Source of the DNA: Capra hircus
Taxonomy: Eukaryota; Chordata; Mammalia; Artiodactyla; Bovidae
Reading direction: 5' to 3'
DNA length: 64,000 nt
NCBI RefSeq assembly: GCF_001704415.2
Contig: NC_030836.1
Span: 28,060,001-28,124,000 of the forward strand
In this document: positions 23,045-34,400 of the stretch, piece by piece
Layout of the letters: every line of letters starts with the position of its first letter
Numbering within the stretch: position 1 is the stretch's first letter
Notes under the pieces: model-generated
What the model was told of the DNA's origin: nothing
The model's input: only the letters and a program-made list of their open reading frames with translations
The model's database searches: none
Made by a program: the position numbers and the translations under genes

Positions 23045-23372
23045 CTTGTAAATGTGTGAGTGCCTACTGTGTGCAAGGCTCTGAGTGTGGTGCTACTGGA
23101 GATCCCAGGGCTGGTGCGAGGGGCTCTGGGCCCAGTGCTGACGGTCCACCATGTGGTCATGGCATCTTGGACACAGCTAGCTCTGTCTGCCTGGAGAATC
23201 CAGAGAGGGGCTGGCTGTGATGCCTGGAGGAGATCCAGAAAGGCTTCCCAGAGAAAGTGACATCCGAGCTGGACCTTTAAGGAGGAGTAGGCTTTCTGCT
23301 GGCCCAGGAGGGGAGCACCAGCATCGCAAGCACAGAGAAGATAGCAGGATGGCAGGAGCTGAAAGGCCACAC
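23045..23372 (-). mobile_element. L2 LINE fragment
   Basis: Antisense: 'gagtgcctactgtgtgcaag', 'ggcttcccagagaaagtgac', 'atccgagctggacctttaag' in the L2 order. Confidence 0.72.
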
Positions 23373-23510
23373 TCAGGCATCAGACCTAGAAGTTGGGCCT
23401 CGAGGACAGAGGGTACCTGAGCCCAGAGTTGCCCCAGCCCCTGGCCACCCACTGAGTAACTGACGCCTTGTCTGATAAGAGATCTGTTCTGTTCTCTCCC
23501 TGATGCCGCT

Positions 23511-23992
23511 GTTGTTCAATATCTCAGTCATGTCTGACTCTTTGCAACCCCATGGACTGCAGCACTCCAGGCTTCCCTGTCCTTCCCCATCTCCAGGAGT
23601 GTGTGCAAACTCATGTTCGTTGAATCAGTGATGCCATCCAACCATCTCATCCTCTGTCACGCCCTTCTCCTGCCTCCAATCTTTCCCAGAACCAGGGTCT
23701 TCTCTAATGAGTCAGCTCTTCTCATCCAGTGGCCAAAGTATTGGAGCTTCAGCTTTAGCATCAGTCCTTCCAATGCATATTCAGGATTGATCTCCTTTAG
23801 GATGGATTGGTTTGATCTTGCTATCCAAGGGACTTTGAAGAGTCTTCTCCAGCACCACAGCTCGAAAGCATCAATTCTTCAGTACTCAACCTTTTTTGCG
23901 GTCCATCTCTCACATCTGTACATGACTACTGGAAAAACCATGGCTTTGACCTTATGGACCTTTGTCGGCAAAGTGATGTCTCTGCTTTTCAG
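23511..23992 (-). mobile_element. BovB LINE 3' fragment
   Basis: Antisense: 'tcagtcatgtctgactcttt', 'gtgatgccatccaaccatct', 'caaagtattggagcttcagc', ending near 'aagtgatgtctctgctttt'. About 480 bp of the 3' end; frames in it are not functional. Confidence 0.94.
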
Positions 23993-25600
23993 AGACTAGA
24001 CACTGTCTAGCCTCTGATGCTGATATGGGTGTGGTTCTCCACCTGTGGCACTCCCACTGACCACCTGGCCCCACTGCCTTCAGCAGGCTGGCCTCGCAGC
24101 TGGGCTCAGAGCCCTCCAGAAGGAAGCTGGCCTCTAACTCACTCCCCAGCTGCCCTCTTCAGGCTGGAGAGAGGCCCACTAGTGGGGAACTCTTGGCCAC
24201 CCCGTGTACAGACGCACCACAGGGCAGAGGAGATTGGGTCCACCCTCCAAGGTCAAGGCCCTCAAGGCTCCCACTGCCAGGAGCCGTCAGTCTCGCGTAC
24301 ACATGGTGCCTGACAAGGAAGCAGGGCAGGCAGGTGGGCCAGGAGCTCCCACCCCCAGCTTTTCCTCTTTGACTGGACACCCCCTCAATGGGAGCTTCAG
24401 TGTCCCCTCCTCCCGGCCCTCCCCACCTCTCTTTCCCCAGGAGGTCACTGAAGTCAGGGGATGTCTGAGTTTTGAGAGACCTTGAGGGCCACAGAAGCCT
24501 TTGGTACAGTGTGGTTATCCAGCTTCAACCTGAACCCCCAGCTCTAACTCCCCTCCTCAGCCCACAGGGCACCCTTTTCAGGGCTGGTGGGCTCTTCCTT
24601 TAGTCCACCTGAAGCCTTCCACCCGTGGCTTCCTCCTAAACAGGGAGGTTTGTGAGCGGCCAGTTGTCCAGAGGTCAGGCCTTGTCAGCTCCAGGTTCTA
24701 GAAGGGACAGGCTGAGGGGGCCCAAGTGTTTGCCTAATTTCCACAGCAACTAACTTGTTGCCGCTGTGCTGGGTGCGGAGAGCCGGGCAGAAGGCTCCTT
24801 CCACCCGGACGGCTATGTCTCCCATCTTCCAAAACCTTAATCCCCACAGGTGTGCGAGGACCCAGCCCTGGAAATAAGCACAACCTCAGTCCCTTACCTC
24901 TGGAGCCTGCTTTTCAGTTTTCATCTCCTGTTTGCAGTTTTTCCTCTTGTGAGCCTCAGACTCCCCTGAGGGGTAAGGAGAACAAGCATTGCCTCACCAT
25001 CACTTTTATAGATGAGCACATGGGGGTCCAGCCTGGGTGCCGTGTCTGAGTACATAGAGCTCATTTGTGGAGAGCTGGCACTGGGCCCCAGCCTCTCTAC
25101 TGCGTCCCCAGGGAGGCCCCAGGCCCTGGGAAAGGGGCAGGGGCAGTGGTGGGTCCTTTCCCGCCCAGAGCCAGCGCCAGTCTGGAGACTCTGCACCTGG
25201 CCTCAGCCTCCCCTGCCCTGATTCAGGAAGTCCAGTGCCCGGGCCTCTGAGATGCCTCCCATCCTCAAGGCTCATGCTTTATCAGAAAACTGCTGCTTAA
25301 ACATTTCTCCTGCTTTGGGGAAACATTGACAGAAATGGAGGACCGAGCTGAATCAGCATCGCAGAACTGTGAGAGGAATTGGGCCTCCATGTAGGAACAG
25401 GCATTAGGGAGGTAATACAGAGAAAAACCCCATCTCTGCCCCTTACCACCAGAGGACACGGAGGCCGGTGGGTGAGAGCAGGTGCAGGGGTCCTCACCTG
25501 CGTGATGGTAACGTGTTCACTGACTCTCTACTCGCCCTCCTCCACGCTCCCTCCCTGCTGCCTCAAGATGGACACATGCAGCCTGTCTGAATTAGAGGCT
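23993..25600. other. unique GC-rich sequence, no gene seen
   Basis: About 1.6 kb with no recognised repeat apart from weak MIR-like words near 24990. Several GC-rich frames on both strands, and a donor-like 'ccagaggtaaggg' on the minus strand near 24893 that lacks an acceptor. Confidence 0.4.
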
Positions 25601-25604
25601 CTGT

Positions 25605-25999
25605 TGTTGTTGTTCAGTTGCTCAGTCATGTCCATCTCTTTGAAACCCCATGGACTGCAGCACACCAGGCTTCCCTGTCCTTCACCATCTCCTGGAGCTT
25701 GCTCAAACTCATGTCCATTGAGTCGGTGATGCCATCCAACCATCTCATCCTCTGTCATACCCTTCTCCTCCTGCCTTCAATCTTTCCCAGTGTCAGGGTC
25801 TTTTCCAATGAGTCAGCTCTTTGCATCAGATGGCCAAAGTATTGGAGCTTCAGCTTTAGCGTAAGTCCTTTCAATGAATATTCAGGGTTGATTTCCTTTA
25901 GGATTGACTGGTTTGATCTCCTTGTTGTCCAAGTGACTCTCAAGAGTCTTCTCCAACACCACATTTCAAAAGCATCAGTTCTGCAGTGCTCAGCCTACT
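25605..25999 (-). mobile_element. BovB LINE 3' fragment
   Basis: Antisense: 'gttgctcagtcatgtccatc', 'gatgccatccaaccatctca', 'gtctggtt'-type primer region, ending 'ttctgcagtgctcagcc'. A 398-codon plus frame (25618-26814) runs antisense through it and is rejected as a gene. Confidence 0.93.
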
Positions 26000-26329
26000 T
26001 TAGGAGCTTAATTCAGGCCAATCCCAACAGGCTTCCTGAAGAATGCAGGGAGGTTGCTGGACTCTGGGAATGGCAAGGGATATGGTTGGAGGGGACTTTC
26101 ATCATCCGTGGAGAGATGTACGTATGGGAGCTTGGCAGCCTGATGGAGCCAGAGAATGGCTCTGAATCTCCACAGGGAGGGCCGCTCAGAAACGGGTTTG
26201 CTTGGGTAGAGACCAGAAGAGCCGGTGCCCTGGACTGTGGCCCCAGCCCCAGGGACCCGTCTCGCCCAGCTCTGGCCCTGAAAGAAAGACTTTCCATTCC
26301 CCTTCCCAGGAAACCCCCTCGCTTACGGG

Positions 26330-26470
26330 AAACTGGGTGTTATCTTAAGGTCTGTAAACGGCCTGCCTGCTTTTCCAGCTGGAGTTGTTCATTCAGGACA
26401 ATTAGCACGCAGTTTAGAGCTCGAATGGAACATATGGCGGGGGGTCCCCACGAACGAGAATGTGGCAGCC
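26330..26470. promoter_or_regulatory. possible conserved noncoding element
   Basis: Core 'ttcaggacaattagcacgca' then 'gtttagagctcgaatggaac'. It contains a homeobox CAATTAG word and lies in repeat-free DNA. The block 26000-26329 before it is unassigned. Confidence 0.35.
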
Positions 26471-26592
26471 TGAGAAGAAGGGGAGTGGCCTGGCTAGGAG
26501 CCGAGGGGTGTTTGGAAAGGGGGTGCTCTAAGCAGGTACCCCTGCTCTCTGTGTCGGAGGGGGCAGAAGTGTGGACTTGCACACACATCTTC

Positions 26593-26640
26593 TGCATCCC
26601 AGGTCGTGACTGCATCCCAGGTCGTGACTGCATCCGATGT
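26593..26640. repeat. 18-bp tandem repeat
   Basis: Two exact copies of 'tgcatcccaggtcgtgac' (26593-26610, 26611-26628) and a partial third. It produces the repeated IPGRDC motif in the chance open frame. Confidence 0.95.
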
Positions 26641-26784
26641 CCCTTAAGCCAGCACTTTGTCAGGAGATTGGAACAGCCCCGTGAGCCTGGGGGATGTCCT
26701 CCTCTAGGCAGCTTCAGGGTAGATGCCCAGGGTCTCTCGGGTAAAGGTGGGGATCCTGAGGAACTCCTATTTATGCAGACATCC

Positions 26785-26935
26785 CTGGATGTTCATTCAT
26801 TCCCTAAATACTGAAAATACCGATGGCAGGGGCTACTCTGTGCCAAGAACTATCCCAGGTGTTAGAGAGACATTGTGGAGGTGACGAGCCAAGACCCCTG
26901 CCCTCGTGGCGTTTGCACTCTAGCATGGAACCTCA
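26785..26935 (-). mobile_element. L2 LINE 3' fragment
   Basis: Antisense: 'ggatgttcattcattcccta', 'ggctactctgtgccaagaac', 'acccctgccctcgtggcgtt'. Confidence 0.7.
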
Positions 26936-26984
26936 GACGTAGTACAGCAGTCAGCTGCAGGTTTGCCTTCCCAACTGACAAGGT

Positions 26985-27300
26985 TGGCACTGTGATTGCC
27001 TTTTTACATGCAAGCAAATGGAAACTCAGAGTTTGTAAAAACCTGTTCAAGTTCTCCGAGCTAGGAAGTGGCGAGGTCTGGATCTAAACCCATTGACCCC
27101 ATGCCCGTGGCGCTCACCTGGCCGCAGGGGCAGACAAGACGCCCCAGCCCACATGGCCGGCCTCCAGGTGGTCTGTGCAGCCATGGGATCACCGACTCCA
27201 GTGCAGGGAGGTGTACGGATTGCTCTGTCTTCACTTTCCCGGAGGAAAAATGGCTCCTGGAAATTTAGTGACCTGCCTAAGGTCACATCTGGTCACACTG
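26985..27300 (-). mobile_element. two MIR-like fragments
   Basis: 26985-27115 has 'tttttacatgcaagcaaatg' and 'taggaagtggcgaggtctgg'. 27215-27300 has 'gtgacctgcctaaggtcac'. Both fit antisense MIR cores. Confidence 0.55.
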
Positions 27301-27839
27301 CCGTCCAAGAGGAGCCTGGCAGTTTTTTCCTAGGGAACCATGCTAGCTTGTCAGTTCTTACCAGCATGCCTGCAGCTGTGTTCCCATTAAGATCCAGCCC
27401 CCTGCCAGCTTCAGAGGCCAGGGACCCCCCCTATCCAGGTCCCCCTGCCCTGCCTGTCCCAGGTCAGAGGGACCCACGGGCTGGATAGGGACTGACTCCC
27501 CTGGACCGGGATCTGGAGACTCCAGAGAGGGGGCCGCCAAGCAGTGTGGCTGCGCCACCCTCTCAGCCCAAGTTTGTGCTCGAAGGAATGACTGTAAACA
27601 GGTGTCAGGTGTCTTGCAGGGTCAGGAGCTAAACAGTACTCTGTCTGGAAGAAAAATTGCAGTAACAGCATCAGGGCAACTGCAGAGGTGAAGACGGGGG
27701 TGCGGGCGTGCGGGGGAGAGGAGAGGCAAACTGACCGTTGTGCAGCAGTTATGAGAATTAAATTGAAGCCCAGGGCAGGTAAAGAACAGAGCTATAAATC
27801 CAGCCTCCTGAAGGAAGATTCTAGAGATAGGAGACACGA
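27301..27839. other. unique sequence, no gene seen
   Basis: A donor-like 'ctggtaagaactg' on the minus strand at about 27350-27360 has no convincing acceptor upstream. No repeat assigned. Confidence 0.4.
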
Positions 27840-28035
27840 GTTCACTTAAAATATGTCTGAGATGAGAACCAAAGATCGTTATTTTTGAGTAAGGATATAA
27901 AATGCTAAACACTGCCTTTATTAGTCCTTTCTAAAAGCCAGGTGTAAAATACTGCCATTCCCAAGATCGTGTTTTTCCTTTTTTGTCTTTTAATGGCAGA
28001 AATTAAAATCTCCTTAAGCCATTAGCCATCAGTCC
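27840..28035. promoter_or_regulatory. possible conserved noncoding element
   Basis: Repeat-free, with 'gctaaacactgcctttatta', 'ttttaatggcagaaattaaa' and 'ccttaagccattagccatca'. Texture-based call. Confidence 0.25.
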
Positions 28036-28040
28036 TCAAG

Positions 28041-28098
28041 GTGAGCCCACAAAGCACTTGTGCCAGGGACCCCTCCCCTCACACAGGGGACAAGCTGG
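28041..28098 (+). repeat. dispersed 58-bp direct repeat, copy 1
   Basis: Shares about 79% identity by eye with 29545-29602 (for example 'gggacccctcccctcacaca' against 'gggacccctcccttcaccca'). It is not an assigned repeat family. Confidence 0.6.
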
Positions 28099-28470
28099 CC
28101 GCCCCCCTAAGCCTCACACACCTTTCCCAAGCCCTCCCTGGCTGGCACCAAGTGCCCGCCTGGCAGCAGGTGGCTGAAAAGACTGAAAAGTTTTATGGGT
28201 CTGCCCCAGTAGAGCCTGTCTCCCACCAGTCGCCAATTTGGCCGGTTGCTTCCTGCTCACAAATACCTAATGCTGAAGATATTCAGCCCCTGGAGCGCAG
28301 CCAGGCGGACATTCCTGGGGGTGAGCAGCTTACAAGCTCAGTCCGGGGTACTCTCAGATGGCACTTCTGCTCCCCATGCTGGCTCTCTTTCTTCCTTCCC
28401 ACCCTGTCTTTCTTCCTTTTCTTTTTTCTTTTCTTTCCATCAAAGGCTGATGCTACCAGAGAAAAAGTTC
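28099..28470. other. unique sequence ending in a pyrimidine tract
   Basis: 28375-28440 is a strong CT-rich tract ('cttccttttcttttttcttt'). A 159-codon frame (28041-28520) runs through it without other support. Confidence 0.4.
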
Positions 28471-28645
28471 ATAAAAATGTTATGTCCACCATAAAACCCC
28501 TAATGTGGCATTCTGCATGATCCATGCATTAACATTAACATTTCCCAGACAGTTATTGTGAGATAATGGTCCCAGCCATAATTCAGCGGCAGCGTTCCTT
28601 CGAGCAAATGTTATGGAGGAATAAATGACTTGCCGAGTGTGCTGC
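28471..28645. promoter_or_regulatory. possible conserved noncoding element
   Basis: The most CNE-like block here: 'catgatccatgcattaacat', 'acagttattgtgagataatg', 'ccataattcagcggcagcg' and 'gttatggaggaataaatgac'. Dense in homeobox/SOX-like words and without repeats. Confidence 0.42.
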
Positions 28646-28965
28646 TGCACTGGCGGTGGGGGGAGGTGAGCGACTAGAAAATGCAGACTCTGGACCTTAG
28701 AGACCCCAGCATGGCTGCAGAGGGGTCTGGGGCTCATTCTAAGTCTGACCACGGACTCTCTATGGACCATGAGGCCAAGCCCTTTACATTCTGTCCCTGT
28801 TCTCCACAGTCCCCATCCTTCTTCTGAGAGCTATATTAGGAGGATTGGCCAGGGACAAGGATGCGAGGCACCCGGCTCACATGCAGGGCTGAGAGGGTGA
28901 TGAGCGGTTTCGGTACCTTGGCCAGCAGCATCCTTCTTTCCATCACTCCCCCTGTGGCCCCAGCA
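28646..28965. other. unique sequence, no gene seen
   Basis: No gene or firm repeat recognised. Confidence 0.4.
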
Positions 28966-28969
28966 CACC

Positions 28970-29185
28970 ACCCTCACCTCTGGTACAGCACTTCCCACCT
29001 TGGGTTTTCATTATCTGTTCACGTGTCTGTGTCCCCTGCTATAACCAGGGCCCTCCATATAAGCAGCAAACACATTTTAGTCTTTTTGGTGACCTAGCCT
29101 AAAGCAGATGCTCATTATGTGTTGGTTAAAAGTGGGGAAGGATGGATGGGTGATGGATAGGTAGATGGATGGATAGTTGGATGAG
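28970..29185 (+). mobile_element. L2-like 3' end with a (GGAT)n tail
   Basis: 'ttttcattatctgttcacgt', 'cagatgctcattatgtgttg', then a degenerate GGAT/GATG tetranucleotide tract at 29138-29185. Moderate similarity to an L2 3' end. Confidence 0.5.
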
Positions 29186-29469
29186 GGAGAGCAACAGAAA
29201 AAGATTCAGAAATGAAAGCAGGCCATAAGATGAACAGGATTTGACGTACGTGATAAAGGAGGAAATACCTGAAACAACATTTGTGGAGCAAAATCATAAG
29301 CGTGTGGGCTCAGTTGGGCCTTCGGGGCTTGCCACCATGCTCCTTTCACTCTTCCTGAACAGGATACCTAAAGGGTTGGGCTCCAGGCCAGGACTAGAAC
29401 TCTGGACCACAGGTTCAGCTCTCTACCGCCTGTCATCTTGCCCCTCACACGCAGGCTAGCCATATGCAA

Positions 29470-29770
29470 GAGAACCTTTCTCTATTCTCAAGGAGCTTGC
29501 TTCCTAGTGCAGGGGACACATCAGGCACAGAATCGACTTAGCGAGTGAGCCTGCAAAGTGGTTGTGCTGGGGACCCCTCCCTTCACCCAGGGGTTAAGCT
29601 CGCAGCGAGTGCCGCAGTGGGAAACGTCCTCAACTAGGAGACTAAAGGGCAGGACAAAGGAGCCGGGCCTTGGAGGATGAACAAAACCAGAAAAGGCAAA
29701 CCTGGAGGCCAGGGAGAACATTCGAGAAGAGGGAGCCGTGTGGGCGAAGGCACAGAGATGGCTGGAAATA
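29470..29770 (-). mobile_element. L2-like LINE fragment
   Basis: 'ctattctcaaggagcttgct' and 'cctagtgcaggggacacatc', later 'ggcgaaggcacagagatggc', in antisense L2 order. The 58-bp repeat copy 2 lies within it. Confidence 0.5.
29545..29602 (+). repeat. dispersed 58-bp direct repeat, copy 2
   Basis: Counterpart of 28041-28098, 1.5 kb away and in the same orientation. Differences are mostly transitions, so the duplication or shared family is old. Confidence 0.6.
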
Positions 29771-30535
29771 AGGATCCCTCGCAGATGCTTAATTCGTATC
29801 CCCGGGTGTTGAGCGCACGATCCGGGAGACCATTTGGTTCTTAGGTCGGCCTTCCTTAGAACCTGCCCCTTTTCTGCTCCTTGCTGCTCCCTCCTGACCA
29901 GTTATCAGCTTGCGGTCACGCTTTCAGCCACGTGGCTGGCTCTCTGGCTTGTGCCCAGGCTGGGCCCTCCCAGTTCCCCAGATGGCAGCTTCTCTGCTAC
30001 CTCTGCCAGTCCTGCTCAGGCCCCGGGGGAAGGTCCAGCAGGAGCCCGCCTTCCTTCCTGAAGTGCTGGCAGCAGGGGATCTCTGTGAGGAGCAGAAAGG
30101 AGCATGAGGGCTCTCTTCCAAATGCCACACATCCTGACGACTATGATCTTTCCCAAGAGCAGTGCCCAGAATGCAGGACCAGATTTATTATGCTGGCGAA
30201 GGAGATGGCAACCTCTGCAATGCACTCAAGGGACCCTGGAGAGGCTTGGCCCCAATCAGAAACACCTTCCTCGCTCAGGGATCTTGTCATGTCCTGGAGC
30301 CGGCGGGGACCTCAGAGGTCAATGGGTTTAACCTGCCATACCGTGAAGGCACCTCCAGCAGCAGACTTTTGTCCCCTTCCTAATAATTCCCGGGGAGGGT
30401 GGCTCCTCCTGCTGGGGCAGCTCTCACTGGTGGAACGCCCTCACGTCTCTGTCACCTCCACCTCTCTGTCTCAGTTCTGTTCTCCAGGCAGCCCCGTGTG
30501 AAACCAACGTGTTCTCGGCATATGTTGCTGGTGTG
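29771..30535. other. unique GC-rich sequence
   Basis: A 206-codon plus frame (29881-30501) has no recognised domain, and other frames overlap it on both strands. No splice-bounded exon identified. Confidence 0.4.
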
Positions 30536-30545
30536 TTGAGTGTGT

Positions 30546-30752
30546 GTGTGGTCAGTCGTGTCTGACTCTTTGCAACCCCTTGGACTGTAGCTCACCAGGC
30601 TCCTCTGTCCGTGGGATTCTCCAGGCAAGAATACTGGAGTGGGTGCCATTTCCTCCTCCAGGGGATCTTCTCCGCCCAGGGATGGAACTCTTGCACTCTT
30701 GCATTGTAGGCGGATTCTTTGCCACTGGGCCCCTCTACCACCTGGGAAGCCC
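30546..30752 (-). mobile_element. Bov-tA SINE
   Basis: Antisense, preceded by a GT run ('gagtgtgtgtgtggtcagtc') typical of these tails, ending 'ccacctgggaagcccc'. Confidence 0.93.
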
Positions 30753-31402
30753 CTCCTCTGCATAATGGTTCTTTAAATATTGAAGGTAATATGCACTCCT
30801 CTCCCCACGTCTTCTATTCTTCAGGGGTCTACCTTTCTCTGGCATGCTAGCCTCCCTCCCCAGATGCACTGCTGATGATCAGGTCTCCTCTTCGGATGTA
30901 AACACAACCCTCCAAAGTGGTCTGAGCCATTACCCCCTTCACCTGGATTCATAGGAGTGCAGCCTCAGATTGCAATTACCTTTTTATTGTTTTGGCAGCC
31001 ACATCATAACACTGGTACCTACTGAATTTTTTTTTTTTTTCATATGTGATGCTTTTAAGCTCCATCTCCCTCACTTACACTGTCTGCATTTTACTCTCCC
31101 AGTATAACTTTATATTTCTCTCTGTTCGACATCATCGCCTTGCTTTCAGCCTGTGTTTCCTGCCTTACAAGCTTTCAATCTTAATTCTGTCTTTAAACAC
31201 ATTAAGTATCCCTTCAGTGTGTGGATGGTAGACACACCTTCTACAGTGGTATGCAAATTGTTGGTAACGATGCTCAACAACCCAAGCTGGTTATTTCAAC
31301 ATGAAATATCTCCCTTCATGCTGAAATCTACTAATCAATACTGACTGGGGACAGTCAAAATCTAGCTAAAAGTTCACCTACCACTTTTCCCATCCAACTT
31401 AC

Positions 31403-31821
31403 TCCTTTTTAGTGAAACACAGTAGACATGCAATACTATGTTAGTTTCAGATGTACTGCCTAGTGATTTGATATTTGCATGTATTACAAAATGATTCCCA
31501 TGGTAGGTCTGCTGCTGCTGCTGCTGAGTCGCTTCAGTCGTGTCCGACTCTGTGCGACCCCATAGACGGCAGCCCACCAGGCTCCCCGTCCCTGGGATTC
31601 TCCAGGCAAGAACACTGGAGTGGGTTGCCATTTCCTTCTCCAACGCACGAAAGTGAAAAGTGAAAGTGAAGTCGCTCAGTCGTGTCCGACTCTTCGCGAC
31701 CACATGGACTGCAGCCCACCAGGCTCCTCTGTCCATGGGATTTTCCAGGCAAGAGTTCTGGAGTGGGGTGCCATTGCCTTCTCTGGATGGTAGGTCTAGT
31801 AACTATTCATTTGTCCCCATG
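31403..31821. mobile_element. L1M fragment inside the CR1/L3-like LINE
   Basis: 'atactatgttagtttcagat', 'tagtgatttgatatttgcat' and 'acaaaatgattcccatggta' match an L1M 3' region. Flanks 'catccaacttac' (31391-31402) and 'catccagcttac' (31822-31833) are a TSD with one difference. A BOV-A2 lies inside. Confidence 0.65.
31511..31786 (-). mobile_element. BOV-A2 SINE, full dimer
   Basis: Antisense dimer: (GCT)n, first monomer, the 'gtgaaaagtgaaagtgaagt' linker, second monomer, 'tgccattgccttctc'. Perfect 11-bp TSD 'atggtaggtct' at 31500-31510 and 31787-31797. Little diverged, so young. Confidence 0.97.
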
Positions 31822-32138
31822 CATCCAGCTTACACTTCCATCTTATCCCATCTTATCCTATCCAGACAGATATTGTGGAAGATGTCACAGAGCTTGCTAA
31901 AATCAAGATAGGTCTTGGAATCTTCCTTATCTACTAGCCTAGGGGTTCTAAGTGTTTTTTAAAGGCAACAAAGTTAGCTTGGTGTGATTGTTTTTCAATA
32001 AAACTATTCTGGTTTTGGGTCATTACTTATTTCTTTCATAAATATTCCAATTTGGAATTTTTGTTAGCAATGGATATCAGACTTACTCTCATGTAGCTTC
32101 CAGAATCTAATGTTTACCACTTGAAGAAAATACAGCTT

Positions 32139-32334
32139 CTGGGACTTCCCTGGCAGTCCAGTGGTTAAGATTTCACCTTGCAATGCAGGGGCTGCTGGTT
32201 CAGTCCCTGAAACTAAGATCTCACATACCTTTTGGCCCAAAAAAAAAACACAAAGAAACAAACATAAAACAGAAGTAATACTGTAACAAATTCAATAAAG
32301 ACTAAAAAATGATCCACATCAAAAATATCTTTTA
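32139..32334 (+). mobile_element. CHR-type SINE, CHR-2-like form
   Basis: 'gggacttccctggcagtcca' at the head, an A-rich middle, then 'caaattcaataaagactaaa' and 'atgatccacatcaaaa'. Confidence 0.92.
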
Positions 32335-33009
32335 GAAAGACAACACAACTTTTGCATCTTTCCATCTCTAAAAATGATCTCTTTCTATCAGTTCACAAAC
32401 AGATAGCAGTGGTTCTATAGTTCGAAGTTCTTTCCTTACTCTAAGATGTGATTTGCTTGTGTCTGTAGTCTTGATTTTATTTAAAGCTGTGAGATGCTCA
32501 TTTACCATCTCCTCACCTATCTCAAACTTGAAACCTTTATAAATCATTTTTCTGGTTTGATGATCACTGTCCTTGAAGAAAACAAAGCAAAGTGGGAGTT
32601 AAATCATTTGCTTTCCTTCTGTCATCTGTAACCTCCTCCATCTGCCCCAGGCTGTAGCCGCCTTCATCCCTTATTTTTGTCTCTCTCTGTTTGCTTCGAG
32701 TATTGCCTTTTTTTAAGAGAGAGAAGAGAGGGAGCGTGTGAGGGAGGGGGTGTGGGGAGGAGAGTGTTTTCAGGCTCCACTTCATTCTAGTCTTTGGCCT
32801 TCCCAGCGCACTTCTAATGGGTTCAGGCTACTCTTGTGTCTTGTTTTTTGTTGATAAGCCCCTCCTTTCATCTTCTGCATATGTGCTTCTAAGCCATCAT
32901 GGAGCTCAGATTTGAAAATGCAGGCAAAAGATGTGATGTCCATTACATTTCCTATTCCCCATTAGAAAGACATAGGTCAAACCCTCCTCTCTTAAAAACA
33001 TAATTAGCA

Positions 33010-33640
33010 ATGAAATTCAGCCCAACCAATATTTCCTCTTTTGCCCAAGGCATAGTTCTAAATATAGTGGGTGATACAGAGGTGAGCAAGAATGTCCGCA
33101 CGATGGACGATGGACGAGGCAGACACGCAAATTACCATAGCCCTAGACAGGATGAGACGAAGATGACAGTGCTGGCTTATACAGAGTGTTTCGGGAGTCC
33201 CCAAGGAAGAGGGACCATTTCTACCTGAGAAGATCAGGGAAAGACTCATGCAGGCAGTAGCATCTGAAGTGGTCATGGAAGGCTGGGGAGTGTATCAGAA
33301 ATCGGAGATGCAGAGAGGGCTGTAAATTTCTTGCTGCTGCTGCTGCTGCTAAGTTGCTTCAGTCATGTCCGACTCTGTGCAACCCCATAGACGGCAGCCC
33401 ACAAGGCTCCCCCGTCCCTGGGATTCTCAAGGCAAGAACACTGGAGTGGGTTGCCATTTCCTTCTCCAGTGCATGAGAGTGAAAAGTGAAAGTGAAGTCG
33501 CTCAGTCATGTCCTTAGGGAGGCACAAAGGCAAAGAAACAAGATTGTGTTTGGATAACAGCAGATGACTTTATGTAGCTGGACCACAGTGGGGATTGGGG
33601 TGGACTGCAGCCCTAGACGTGCATCCCAAGCTTTGTCCTC
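33010..33640 (-). mobile_element. L2 LINE fragment, split by BOV-A2
   Basis: 'aaccaatatttcctcttttg', 'agtgggtgatacagaggtga' and 'gcaagaatgtccgc' resemble antisense L2. The part after the BOV-A2 (33511-33640) is weaker. Confidence 0.5.
33332..33510 (-). mobile_element. BOV-A2 SINE, 5'-truncated
   Basis: (TGC)n, one complete monomer, the linker, then only 'gtcgctcagtcatgtcc' of the next monomer. The sense 5' monomer is missing, as expected for incomplete reverse transcription. Confidence 0.93.
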
Positions 33641-33644
33641 TACC

Positions 33645-33803
33645 ATGGTGCCCCATCCAGACACTGGGAGGGGAGTTTGAGGGAGAGTGAATACATGTAT
33701 ATGTATGGCTGAATCCCTTCGCTGTTCATCTGAAACTATCACAATATTGTTTTGTTAATCAGCTATACCTCAATACAAAACAAAAAGTTTACAAAAAAAA
33801 AAA
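33645..33803 (+). mobile_element. ruminant L1 3' end
   Basis: 'tgtatatgtatggctgaatc', 'tgaaactatcacaatattgt' and 'atcagctatacctcaataca', then a poly-A run at 33787-33803. About 160 bp, extreme 5' truncation. Confidence 0.85.
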
Positions 33804-33894
33804 AAAACAGAGCACAACACACTCTCAAATAAACTCATCAACACCTCCACTAAACCTATTATTCCCCTGGTATCACTTCCCTTATCCACCTTTC

Positions 33895-34400
33895 TTGGTG
33901 ACATCACCATCCTCCCAGTAAGTTGAACACTGAACTTAGTATCGAAAGATCTCCACATGAATCTTGGATCTAGCTCTTCATTTCCCTGAACCTTTATTTC
34001 TTCCCTTTCTTTTTGTCCATGTTGGCTCTGCTGGGTCTTCCTTGCAGCATGCAGGAAGTGCCTTGTGGCTGTGCTGGGTCTTCCTTGCAGCTTGTAGGAA
34101 GTGCCTTGCGTGTGTCAGCTTCTGTGCTGTGGTGTGTGGGCTCTAGAGCTCGCTGGCTCTGCAGTTGTGGGGCATGTGATCTCTAGTTGGGGCACTCAGA
34201 CTCAGTTGCGGGATCTTAGTTGCCTGGCCAGGGATCGAACCTGGGCCCCCTGCATCGGGAGCACAGAGTCTTATCCACAGACCACCAGGGAAGTCCCTGA
34301 GCCTCTGTTTCTTCATCTGTAAAGTGAGGGAACAGGGCCTAACTTTCCTCCTCACATAAGAGGGTCATGAGGATGAGACAAGAAATCGTGGAAGGAACTG
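33895..34400 (+). mobile_element. MIR SINE split by a CHR SINE
   Basis: Left part ends 'ccctgaacctttatttcttc'. Right part repeats 'ccctgagcctctgtttcttc' and goes on with 'atctgtaaagtgagggaaca'. The repeated 20 bp (3 transitions) is the TSD of the CHR at 34003-34296. Confidence 0.72.
34003..34296 (-). mobile_element. CHR-type SINE with 43-bp duplication
   Basis: Antisense long form. The segment 34024-34066 is repeated at 34067-34109 with 4 differences in 43. The head ends 'ccacagaccaccagggaagt'. Confidence 0.9.

Larger units (their letters stand above)
30890..32880 (-). mobile_element. ancient CR1/L3-like LINE, antisense
   Basis: Several blocks follow the order of the mammalian L3 reverse-transcriptase region read antisense: 'gctttcaatcttaattctgt' with 'aagtatcccttcagtgtgtg'; 'gcttgctaaaatcaagatag' with 'tctactagcctaggggttct'; and 'gatgctcatttaccatctcc'. 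Interrupted by an L1M/BOV-A2 nest and a CHR SINE. No frame survives. Confidence 0.6.
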